The notes under the pieces were generated by a model that searched no databases, was not told the DNA's origin, and was given only the letters and a program-made list of their open reading frames with translations. From the NCBI GenBank assembly GCA_026713405.1, contig JAPOON010000229.1:1-5112 (forward strand): a stretch of 5,112 bases of DNA, written 5' to 3'. This stretch comes from Gammaproteobacteria bacterium. GTDB taxonomy: Bacteria; Pseudomonadota; Gammaproteobacteria; Pseudomonadales; Azotimanducaceae_A. Of the stretch, positions 1-5,061 are shown in pieces. Positions within the stretch are counted from its first letter, which is position 1; each line of letters starts with the position of its first letter. A program made the position numbers and the translations under genes.

Positions 1-282
1 GGACCCTTGCGTATTCACGGCAAGATCACCCAGCGGGCTGCCGCCGAGTTCGTATTGCACGATCGCCATGGCCAGCGGCCCCAATCCCAGGCCGCCCCAC
101 TCCCTGGGCATGTGCGGGCACCACAGGCCATCGGCTTTGGCCCGGGCATGCAGTTCCTTGAGAATGTCTTTCACCGGGCGGCTGCGCAGCTGCGCCTCCG
201 CGGGCACGCAGTGCTCTGCAACGAACCTGCGGTACCGCAATCCCAACCGCTTGTGCTCTTCAGGAATCTCGAAGTCGATCAC
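1..282 (-). CDS. Acyl-CoA dehydrogenase, N-terminal part (gene runs off the left edge)
   Basis: Reading the minus strand from a GTG at 282-280 gives 94 open codons to the edge. They begin VIDFEIPEEHKRL and include DGLWCPHMPREWGGLGLGPL (about residues 51-70) and an acidic/hydrophobic segment AMAIVQYELGGSPL. This is the typical all-alpha N-terminal domain of FAD-dependent acyl-CoA dehydrogenases, where the 'P...GGLGL' stretch precedes the substrate pocket. Such enzymes oxidise an acyl-CoA to the 2-enoyl-CoA and pass electrons to ETF. The catalytic glutamate, the FAD-binding middle domain and the C-terminal helices lie outside the window, so substrate class cannot be judged. The GTG start is supported by a purine-rich AGGGAGGG ending about 5 bases upstream, and no in-frame ATG lies just upstream. 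The gene follows the GntR regulator on the same strand after an 80-base gap and may be co-transcribed with it. Confidence 0.88.
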   Translation of the reverse strand, partial: MIDFEIPEEHKRLGLRYRRFVAEHCVPAEAQLRSRPVKDILKELHARAKADGLWCPHMPREWGGLGLGPLAMAIVQYELGGSPLGDLAVNTQGS

Positions 283-362
283 GGTCGCCCTCCCTGGTTG
301 ATTTTCTGACTGGCAGCCGCCCGGCGTGCCGCCGGCAACGGGCAACCATCGCGGATACGATG
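283..362. other. Short intergenic gap with a GC-rich hairpin
   Basis: This gap separates the regulator stop codon from the acyl-CoA dehydrogenase start. It contains a perfect 6-bp stem with a 3-base loop (CCGGCG TGC CGCCGG, 321-335). No T-run follows on the minus strand (the downstream bases are GCGGCTGCCAG), so it does not look like an intrinsic terminator. Co-transcription of the two genes, perhaps with some attenuation, is compatible with the sequence. The ribosome binding site of the dehydrogenase is at about 288-295. Confidence 0.5.
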
Positions 363-1112
363 CTACCTGGCCGCAGCTGCCCTGGACCGCCCGCCTGCAT
401 TGCCGAGTTCAACGGCAATCCATTGCTTGAGCAATTCGGTCCGCTCGGCAAAGCGATCGCGCGCGGCCCGTTGATCCTGCGCCAGAATGGCATCCACGCA
501 GGCAATCGATGCCTTGTTCCATGCCCGCATGCGCTCGGGTTGATTGGCATAGAGCTTGGTGGTGGACTGCTCGGCCCCGAACTGGTTGAACATGGTCAGG
601 CACAACTCGATGGCCGGATTGCCGCTCAGTTCGCCAAGGATGCTCTCGAGTTCCGATTCCATTGCCAATAGCTGCCTCGTCGACGGTCGGCGCCCGTCCG
701 CCGCAACCAGCTTTTCACGCAACCGGTCCAACCGCTCCCGCGCCGCCTGGTTGTCACTCGTTGCCGCCAGCTCCACACCCATGCGAAACACGCCCTGGGC
801 AGCCTCGCGAACCTGTTGTAACGAGGTCTGGCGGGAGTTGAGGTAGGCGGCAACCGCCCGGCTGACGGTACTGAGCGTCGGGCGTCGCGCGAAGAACCCG
901 CCGCCGACTCCCCGCTTGATGGTGAGAACCTGCTCGTGAACCAGCAGGCGCGCCACCTGGCGAAAGGTCGGCCGGCTCACCCCGAGCACCTCCATCAATT
1001 CCTCTTCGGATCCGAGAAACCTACCCTCTTCAACCGCGAGCGCTCTCTTGCGCAACTGTATCGCTGCCTGGAATGTGACCGACGTTGCCTCTGACGTCTC
1101 CTGCTTATTCAT
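363..1112 (-). CDS. GntR-family transcriptional regulator, FadR subfamily (FCD domain)
   Basis: This 249-residue protein has the normal FadR-subfamily length. Residues about 15-78 form the winged helix-turn-helix, with the GntR signature from GSEEELMEVLGVSRPTF (34-50) through RQVARLLVHEQVLTIKRGVGGGFFARRP at the wing. About 95-235 is the all-helical FCD ligand domain, recognisable from RLREKLV, the LGELSGNPAIEL segment (159-170) and the last helix RAARDRFAERTELLKQW. The usual metal-binding histidines are absent: the expected 'FHxxL' before SGNP reads LESIL, and the only histidine in the whole protein is H59, in the DNA-binding domain. The ligand may therefore be a CoA ester or a metal-independent acid, as for E. 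coli FadR (inference). AGGAAA lies directly before the ATG. The gene is divergent from the SDR and upstream of the acyl-CoA dehydrogenase, so these are its likely targets along with itself. Confidence 0.92.
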   Translation of the reverse strand: MNKQETSEATSVTFQAAIQLRKRALAVEEGRFLGSEEELMEVLGVSRPTFRQVARLLVHEQVLTIKRGVGGGFFARRPTLSTVSRAVAAYLNSRQTSLQQVREAAQGVFRMGVELAATSDNQAARERLDRLREKLVAADGRRPSTRQLLAMESELESILGELSGNPAIELCLTMFNQFGAEQSTTKLYANQPERMRAWNKASIACVDAILAQDQRAARDRFAERTELLKQWIAVELGNAGGRSRAAAAR

Positions 1113-1288
1113 TTTCCTGCAAACGAGCGCGGTGCGGATATGGCGGTGCGGTAATGTATGTCAGGGCCGCGCGGAAAAGCAAAAGCGGGCGACGTTTTCG
1201 CTGTCGCACCGGTGTTCACCGCTTCGGTTGCCGATCCCGGACGATTGTAGTGTACTTGGTTAGACACGTTAACCAATCGAGGATCGGG
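1113..1288. promoter_or_regulatory. Divergent promoter region between the GntR regulator and the SDR
   Basis: This 176-base gap must carry both start regions. On the plus strand, TTGCCG (1228-1233), a 17-base spacer and TGTACT (1251-1256) match sigma-70 boxes at 4 of 6 positions each, giving a start near 1263. On the minus strand, TTGCTT (1182-1177), 18 bases and TACATT (1158-1153) would start near 1146, about 34 bases before the regulator ATG. Other repeats are an 8-bp palindrome CACCGGTG (1207-1214) and a direct repeat GGTGCGG (1131-1137 and 1145-1151). The promoter boxes were found by eye and are tentative. Confidence 0.5.
1256..1276. promoter_or_regulatory. Perfect inverted repeat, candidate GntR operator at the SDR promoter
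   Basis: TTGGTTA (1256-1262) and TAACCAA (1270-1276) are exact reverse complements around the 7-base spacer GACACGT. The repeat overlaps the end of the proposed -10 box and the predicted transcription start of the SDR, a position expected for repression. The left arm plus spacer, TGGTTAGAC, resembles the TGGTnnGAC half of known FadR-type operators, although the outer arms are spaced more widely than in FadR or PdhR sites. The neighbouring FadR-family regulator is the obvious candidate binder. Confidence 0.55.
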
Positions 1289-2113
1289 ATGGGCGATTCA
1301 TTCCTGGGCTATGAGGGCAAGCACGTACTGGTGGTCGGGGCAGCAACCGGCATGGGGGCGGCTGCAGCACGGCAGGCCAAGGCACAGGGGGCGAAGGTCA
1401 CGGCAATGGACGTCGCCGACATCGACTACGACGTGGACGCCGCCGTCAGGGTGGATTTGCGCGACCGGTCGAGCGTCGATGACGCCATCGGTCAAATGCA
1501 GGGCGACGTGCAGGTCGTGTTCGCCTGCGCCGGCGTCGCCGACGGCACGCCGGATATCGTACTCATCAACTTCACCGCGCAGCGCCACCTGGTCGAAACG
1601 CTGATCGACAGCCGGCGCCTCGGCCGGGGCGGCTCCGTGGTCATGATCTCATCCGTGGCCGGCCTGCCCTGGACGCAGAACATGCCGGCCGTGACGGAAT
1701 TTCTCGATACGCCCGACTGGAAAGCGGCGACGGCCTGGATCGACGCGCACGAGGGCACGGACAACTACAGCTTCAGCAAGATGGCCATGAGCGCCTACGT
1801 GGCGCGTCAGGCATACCCGCTGCTGCGCCAGGGCATTCGCATCAATGCCATTCAACCCGGCCCGACGGATACGCCGTTGGCACGGGCCAATGCAGATATC
1901 TGGCTCGCCTTCGGGCAGGACTATCGCGACGCCGTCGGGGTGGCAACGCTCACCCCGGACGAGATGGCGACGACCCTGCTGTTTCTCGGCAGCGATGCCG
2001 CAAGCGGCATCAATGGCGCCAATCTGCTCGTGGACCAGGGGCAGGTCGGCGCAGGCGCCACCGACGCTTTCGAATCGCACCCCATCAAGGCGATGCTCGG
2101 ACTGGCTTCCTAA
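1289..2113 (+). CDS. SDR-family NAD(P)-dependent dehydrogenase, 3-alpha-hydroxysteroid/coniferyl-alcohol dehydrogenase type
   Basis: This 274-residue Rossmann-fold enzyme probably oxidises a secondary or benzylic alcohol. The nucleotide loop is GAATGMG (17-23, GxxxGxG). D41 at the end of beta-2 suggests NAD rather than NADP, and D56 follows in VDL. The active site has N94 (LINF), S122 (ISSVAG) and Y160-x3-K164 (YSFSK), followed by IQPGPTDTPLA and the C-terminal GANLLVDQG. The S-to-Y interval is about 38 residues, much longer than in most classical SDRs but close to that of Comamonas 3-alpha-hydroxysteroid dehydrogenase (from memory). The DTPDWKAATAWIDAHEG segment is part of this insertion. 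The open frame extends upstream to 1085, but ATG 1289 is chosen because GAGG (1279-1282) precedes it and family similarity begins there. It is divergent from the GntR regulator and its stop codon overlaps that of the convergent thiolase-like gene. The exact substrate is unknown. Confidence 0.9.
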   Translation: MGDSFLGYEGKHVLVVGAATGMGAAAARQAKAQGAKVTAMDVADIDYDVDAAVRVDLRDRSSVDDAIGQMQGDVQVVFACAGVADGTPDIVLINFTAQRHLVETLIDSRRLGRGGSVVMISSVAGLPWTQNMPAVTEFLDTPDWKAATAWIDAHEGTDNYSFSKMAMSAYVARQAYPLLRQGIRINAIQPGPTDTPLARANADIWLAFGQDYRDAVGVATLTPDEMATTLLFLGSDAASGINGANLLVDQGQVGAGATDAFESHPIKAMLGLAS

Positions 2114-3276
2114 TCCCCGACCATGAGCACGGCGCCGCCAAAAGGACCGACGGCGTTCGCCCAAACCGCCACGTTGGCGTCCCGCACCTGCCGCGCGCCG
2201 CACTGGCCGCGAAGCTGGCGTATCGATTCAATGCAGAAGTTGGTGCCGTGCCGCCGGCCCACGTTGCAGGCCCCGCCATCCGTGTTCAGCGGCAGGCTAC
2301 CTCCCAGCCGGGTATTTCCGGCTTCGACAAAGGGTCCGGACTCTCCGGGCTCGCAGAAGCCGAGCCCCTCCAGCCACTGAAAGGTGATGATGGAAAAACC
2401 ATCGTAGAGCTGGGCGCAGTCCACGTCCGCCGGCGTGAGGTCGGTTCGTTCCCACAGGTGTTTTCCGGTATGAAACGGTGCGTTTTTGACCATGTCCTCG
2501 ATTTCGAACGCCATGTAGCCGGTACCCGAGAACGCTGCGGACTCGACGAAGACCGGTTTCTGCCGAAGGTCCCTCGCCCGTTCCTCGGTGGTATAGATCA
2601 CCGCCGAGCCCGAATCGACCGGGTAATCGCAATCCAGGATGCGCAACGGCGTGCACAGGTAGGGCATGGCCAGGAAATCGTCGATCGTGAGCGGATCGCG
2701 AAAGATCGCATCTTCGTTCAATGTCGCGTGATAGCGCTGGGTCACGGCGTGCTGTGCAAACTGCTCTTCGGTGGTTCCGTACACCGCCATGTGGCGCTGC
2801 ATGGGCATCGCCGCAATCGCCTGCAACGGCAGCAGTTGTCCGAACGGTCGCCTGAACTGTTCGTCCCCGGAAGATGGCGTCGCATCCGCTCCCGCCTGAA
2901 GCTCCGACCCGCTCAGGCGCTGGTTGATCACCCGCACCGTTACGCAGGTATGGCAGAAGCCCGCGCGAATCGCAGCGATGGCTTGCAGTGCCGGGCCGAT
3001 GTAGGCCGGCCCCACGCCGTTGACGTGCCAGCTGACGGGCACGTAGCCCATCATTTGCGCCAGGTCCAGCGCATTCACCTCATCGAGCCCCGGCGGCGCC
3101 GGACCCGCTGGATTCCACAGCACGGCGATGCCATCGATGTCCTCCGCCCCGACTCCCCCGTCAGCCATCGCAGCATTGCAGGCCTGAATGGCCAATTGCC
3201 GGGATGTCAGGCCGGTCCTGCGCCCGGTCGTCGAGTAGCCGACCCCTACTGCCGCCACGCGCGGAGTTTCAGGCAT
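2110..3276 (-). CDS. Thiolase-like (SCP2/SCP-x type) protein, likely acyl-CoA lyase/aldolase partner of a DUF35 protein
   Basis: This 388-residue protein has the thiolase-fold pattern of the non-decarboxylating SCP-x class. The N-terminal half carries VAAVGVGYS (7-15), ALQAIAAIRAG (96-106) and a DSGSA strand (221-225). The C-terminal half has DVDCAQLYDGF (284-294), LEGLGFCEPGESGPF (302-316), LPLNTDGG (328-335), GRRHG (340-344) and RQLRG (353-357). At the usual nucleophile position the sequence is VNGVGPAYIG (85-94) with no cysteine, and the thiolase GHPxGA block is replaced by GRRHG, so classical thiolysis is unlikely. Y291 falls where Ltp2-type retro-aldolases have a catalytic tyrosine (recalled alignment). 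A second Ltp2 tyrosine appears replaced by arginine (about R341-R342). The gene is translationally coupled to the upstream DUF35 gene, as expected for a thiolase-like/DUF35 complex. It could instead act in a different CoA-ester C-C bond reaction; the substrate is not known. Confidence 0.87.
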   Translation of the reverse strand: MPETPRVAAVGVGYSTTGRRTGLTSRQLAIQACNAAMADGGVGAEDIDGIAVLWNPAGPAPPGLDEVNALDLAQMMGYVPVSWHVNGVGPAYIGPALQAIAAIRAGFCHTCVTVRVINQRLSGSELQAGADATPSSGDEQFRRPFGQLLPLQAIAAMPMQRHMAVYGTTEEQFAQHAVTQRYHATLNEDAIFRDPLTIDDFLAMPYLCTPLRILDCDYPVDSGSAVIYTTEERARDLRQKPVFVESAAFSGTGYMAFEIEDMVKNAPFHTGKHLWERTDLTPADVDCAQLYDGFSIITFQWLEGLGFCEPGESGPFVEAGNTRLGGSLPLNTDGGACNVGRRHGTNFCIESIRQLRGQCGARQVRDANVAVWANAVGPFGGAVLMVGD

Positions 3277-3703
3277 CTGCCTGCGAGCCTGCCGGCTTGA
3301 AAAACGGCAAGGTGAGGTCTTCGCTCACCTCGCGGAACGCTACCTCCACCGGCATACCGACTTCAATCGCGTCGTGCCGGCACTCGACCAGGTTGGTCAG
3401 CATCTTCAGACCCTTCTGCTCCGACAACTCGACGGTGGCGAGCACATAGGGCACCTTGTCGACCCAGAACGGATGCCAGGGTTTCATCGTGATGGTGTAG
3501 CTGTACACGGTGGCACGCCCCGAAACCCGCTCCGGAGCCAGGTCTTCAGACAGGCACTTCTCACAGACAGGCCGCGGATAATGGATGAAATGTCCGCAGT
3601 TCCGACAACGCAGGATCATCAGTTTGTGAGCCCGCACACCCTCCCAGAAAAACTCCGTCAACTCGTCCGGAATTGGCAAGGGCGGTTTGACCGCGGTGTC
3701 CAT
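3269..3703 (-). CDS. Zn-ribbon/OB-fold protein (DUF35), partner of the thiolase-like protein
   Basis: This 144-residue protein has the classic two-part layout. Residues 15-32 form an N-terminal helix (LTEFFWEGVRAHKLMILR). A rubredoxin-like zinc ribbon follows with four cysteines, C33-x2-C36-x10-C47-x2-C50. The OB-fold comprises about 57-135: SGRATVYSYTI, VPYVLATVEL, KMLTNLVEC, GMPVEVAFREV. In the family, such proteins bind thiolase-like subunits and can hold or channel the CoA-bound substrate (DUF35 of ChsH2 with Ltp2, and archaeal HMG-CoA synthase/thiolase complexes). The gene is first in a two-gene unit and overlaps the thiolase-like gene by 8 bases at ATGCCTGA. A GGGAA lies about 9 bases before the ATG, and a strong-looking sigma-70 promoter precedes it. 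Length and motifs are intact. Confidence 0.92.
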   Translation of the reverse strand: MDTAVKPPLPIPDELTEFFWEGVRAHKLMILRCRNCGHFIHYPRPVCEKCLSEDLAPERVSGRATVYSYTITMKPWHPFWVDKVPYVLATVELSEQKGLKMLTNLVECRHDAIEVGMPVEVAFREVSEDLTLPFFKPAGSQADA

Positions 3704-3747
3704 GTGCTGCGATTCCCAAAGGTTTCTGAGGCGATCCTTTCAGGCCG

Positions 3748-3776
3748 ATTAAAGAGCAAAGCAAGGCCACAGTCAA
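3748..3776 (-). promoter_or_regulatory. Sigma-70 promoter for the DUF35-thiolase operon
   Basis: On the minus strand TTGACT (3776-3771) and TTTAAT (3753-3748) are separated by exactly 17 bases and match the consensus at 5 of 6 positions each. The predicted start near 3741 leaves a leader of about 38 bases before the ATG at 3703. This is the best promoter match in the window. Confidence 0.7.
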
Positions 3777-3782
3777 AAGAGC

Positions 3783-3793
3783 TAACTTAGTTA
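3783..3793. promoter_or_regulatory. Short palindrome TAACT-T-AGTTA, candidate operator between divergent promoters
   Basis: TAACT (3783-3787) and AGTTA (3789-3793) are perfect inverted repeats around a single T. The site lies 6 bases upstream of the -35 box of the DUF35 operon promoter and touches the -35 region expected for the plus-strand promoter. Its half-site TTAGTTAA resembles the TTGGTTAA half-site of the inverted repeat at 1256-1276, so one regulator might act at both, although the half-site spacing differs. Confidence 0.4.
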
Positions 3794-3820
3794 AACGATC
3801 AAATGGAGTCGAGATATACT
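3791..3820 (+). promoter_or_regulatory. Candidate promoter of the DUF2889 gene
   Basis: TATACT (3815-3820) is a good -10 hexamer (5 of 6). The -35 region is poor: TTAAAC (3791-3796) at 18 bases matches only 3 of 6. Together with the overlapping palindrome, this suggests a promoter that needs an activator or is otherwise regulated. The predicted start near 3827 would give a leader of about 31 bases to TTG 3858, or 64 bases to GTG 3891. Confidence 0.45.
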
Positions 3821-3857
3821 GGGTCCATCTCTCCGCAGGCGAAGCCCGGATGATTCG

Positions 3858-4868
3858 TTGAGCAGATCAGCCAGTCAGTTGCAGCAACTGGTGCACAACC
3901 CCTCAACAGCCACGCCGGCCCGTGCCGCAGGGTCCATTCGCCGCACCAGTCACATGGACATGATCCCCAGGGGCGCAATCACCCGGCTCGGCCTGTCGCT
4001 GATGGGCGGCGCCCGCGATGTGCTGACAAGGCCCGATGGCAGCGGCGCCGTGCTCGATGAAGCAACGGTCCGGGCCAGACTCGGCGAAGAACGCGTACTC
4101 GAGAGCTTGGCAACCAACCCCGGGGCGTCGCTTCGCGGTCTCTCCGGGCGCATCGTCGGCGCCGGGTTTCGCGCCGCCGTGGATACCGTGGTGCCCCGCC
4201 TCAAGGAAAACCAGACGCCGCTCTACCTGCTGCTGGACGAACTGCCGGTGGCCGCTCTCATCGCCGGCTACGCCGATCTGTACCTGCGCGCTCCGGACGA
4301 GCCTCCGACATCCTCCGAAACCGCAGCTCGCAAGGTGAAGGCAGACATCTGCGCCGGCTGGGCGAGCGACGCCACCATGATGCAGGCCATCGCCAGCGAG
4401 GGACAGATCCCGATCCCCGTAGGTCCGCCCGCTCCAGCCATCGAGCGTGCCGGCGACCCGCTCTCCTGGCATGCCATTCCCGAATTGCCCGTCGGCGCGA
4501 TGCGGCGCAGGCGGCGCATTGATGTCGCCGATTCCGGGCACCTGGCGATCGACGCCATGTTTCGCGACACGCACGTCGGCCCGGACGGGACGGAAACCGT
4601 TCTTCACGAATACTCGCTGACTGCCAGCGCGGATGCCGGGAGCTACGAGATACTCCACTGCCAGGCCAAAGCGCGGGTGCTGCCGTGGGTGGAATGCCCC
4701 GCCGCCGCGGCAAGTGCCGGGCGACTGACGGGCCGCAGGCTGCCGGAGCTCAGGAACTTCGTCCGGCAGAGCCTGACCGGCACCAGCACCTGCACCCACC
4801 TGAATGACCTGTTGCGTTCGCTGGCCGACGCAGCCCCACTGGCCAGCCGCCTGCGGGCGCATCTCTGA
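3858..4868 (+). CDS. DUF2889 domain protein of unknown function
   Basis: The proposed product has 336 residues. The C-terminal part matches what I recall of DUF2889: RRRRID (217-222), FRDTHVGPDGTETVLHEYSL (235-254), RVLPWVECP (273-281), RLTGRRLPELRNFV (289-302) and CTHLNDLLRSL (312-322). C280, C312, H314, N316 and D317 are candidate functional residues. No signal peptide or membrane segment is seen, so it is probably cytoplasmic. The N-terminal half (RRTSHMDM 28-35, TPLYLLLDELPVAALIAGY 120-138) resembles a degenerate second copy of the same fold. Start choice is uncertain. The first ATG (3954) would remove the RRTSH motif, so TTG 3858, with a GGA 7 bases upstream, is preferred, and GTG 3891 is the alternative. 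It is divergent from the DUF35-thiolase operon, which hints at a role in the same pathway (inference). Confidence 0.8.
   Translation: MSRSASQLQQLVHNPSTATPARAAGSIRRTSHMDMIPRGAITRLGLSLMGGARDVLTRPDGSGAVLDEATVRARLGEERVLESLATNPGASLRGLSGRIVGAGFRAAVDTVVPRLKENQTPLYLLLDELPVAALIAGYADLYLRAPDEPPTSSETAARKVKADICAGWASDATMMQAIASEGQIPIPVGPPAPAIERAGDPLSWHAIPELPVGAMRRRRRIDVADSGHLAIDAMFRDTHVGPDGTETVLHEYSLTASADAGSYEILHCQAKARVLPWVECPAAAASAGRLTGRRLPELRNFVRQSLTGTSTCTHLNDLLRSLADAAPLASRLRAHL
3876..3890. repeat. Perfect 15-base palindrome just before an alternative GTG start
   Basis: CAGTTGC (3876-3882) and GCAACTG (3884-3890) flank a single A. The palindrome ends directly before the in-frame GTG at 3891. It lies inside the DUF2889 frame if TTG 3858 is used. 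It could be an operator downstream of the promoter or a hairpin limiting initiation at GTG, or it could be chance in coding sequence. Confidence 0.45.
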
Positions 4869-5019
4869 GCGGCGCCAACAATGGACAAGCGGAATTGGGC
4901 GGCGATGACTACCTGGACATCGCCGACACTTCGGTCAGCAAGAGGGTCGCGACCGTTAAGCTAGAATCCTTGAGCGGCCTTGATGTGGACAGATGAGTTG
5001 CATATTCGAATACCCTCTC

Positions 5020-5038
5020 CAAGTTGCGGAGCAACTTG
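5020..5038. repeat. Hairpin 1: 8-bp perfect stem, 3-base loop
   Basis: CAAGTTGC (5020-5027) and GCAACTTG (5031-5038) pair perfectly around GGA. It is the first of three hairpins in a row. Its core AGTTGC/GCAACT is shared with the palindrome at 3876-3890. Confidence 0.7.
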
Positions 5039-5040
5039 AT

Positions 5041-5059
5041 CGCGTCGCTTGGCGACGCG
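5041..5059. repeat. Hairpin 2: 8-bp perfect stem, 3-base loop
   Basis: CGCGTCGC (5041-5048) and GCGACGCG (5052-5059) pair perfectly around TTG. It begins two bases after hairpin 1, has the same size, and ends two bases before hairpin 3. Confidence 0.7.
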
Positions 5060-5061
5060 CC

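Noticed and set aside
7..309. 100-codon plus-strand open frame at the left edge
   Set aside because: The opposite strand encodes a clear acyl-CoA dehydrogenase N-terminus with a good ribosome binding site.
321..335. Intrinsic terminator between the regulator and the acyl-CoA dehydrogenase
   Set aside because: A GC-rich stem is present but no T-run follows on either strand.
1085..1288. N-terminal extension of the SDR by 68 codons
   Set aside because: The extension is Arg/Cys-rich without SDR similarity, crosses the proposed promoter and operator, and the ATG at 1289 has a proper ribosome binding site.
1649..2203. 184-codon minus-strand open frame running across the SDR 3' end
   Set aside because: Antisense to the catalytic region of the SDR and overlaps the thiolase-like gene in another frame; no motif.
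2248..3300. 350-codon plus-strand open frame opposite the thiolase-like and DUF35 genes
   Set aside because: The protein is rich in Arg, His and Gly with no recognisable motif, and lies fully antisense to a gene with clear family motifs; it is a by-product of high GC.
3903..4862. 319-codon minus-strand open frame opposite the DUF2889 gene
   Set aside because: Low-complexity Gly/Arg/His-rich translation and no family resemblance; the plus strand carries the DUF2889 motifs.
4881..4964. 27-codon frame after the DUF2889 gene
   Set aside because: No ribosome binding site, no recognisable sequence, and it ends inside the promoter-like TAGAAT box.
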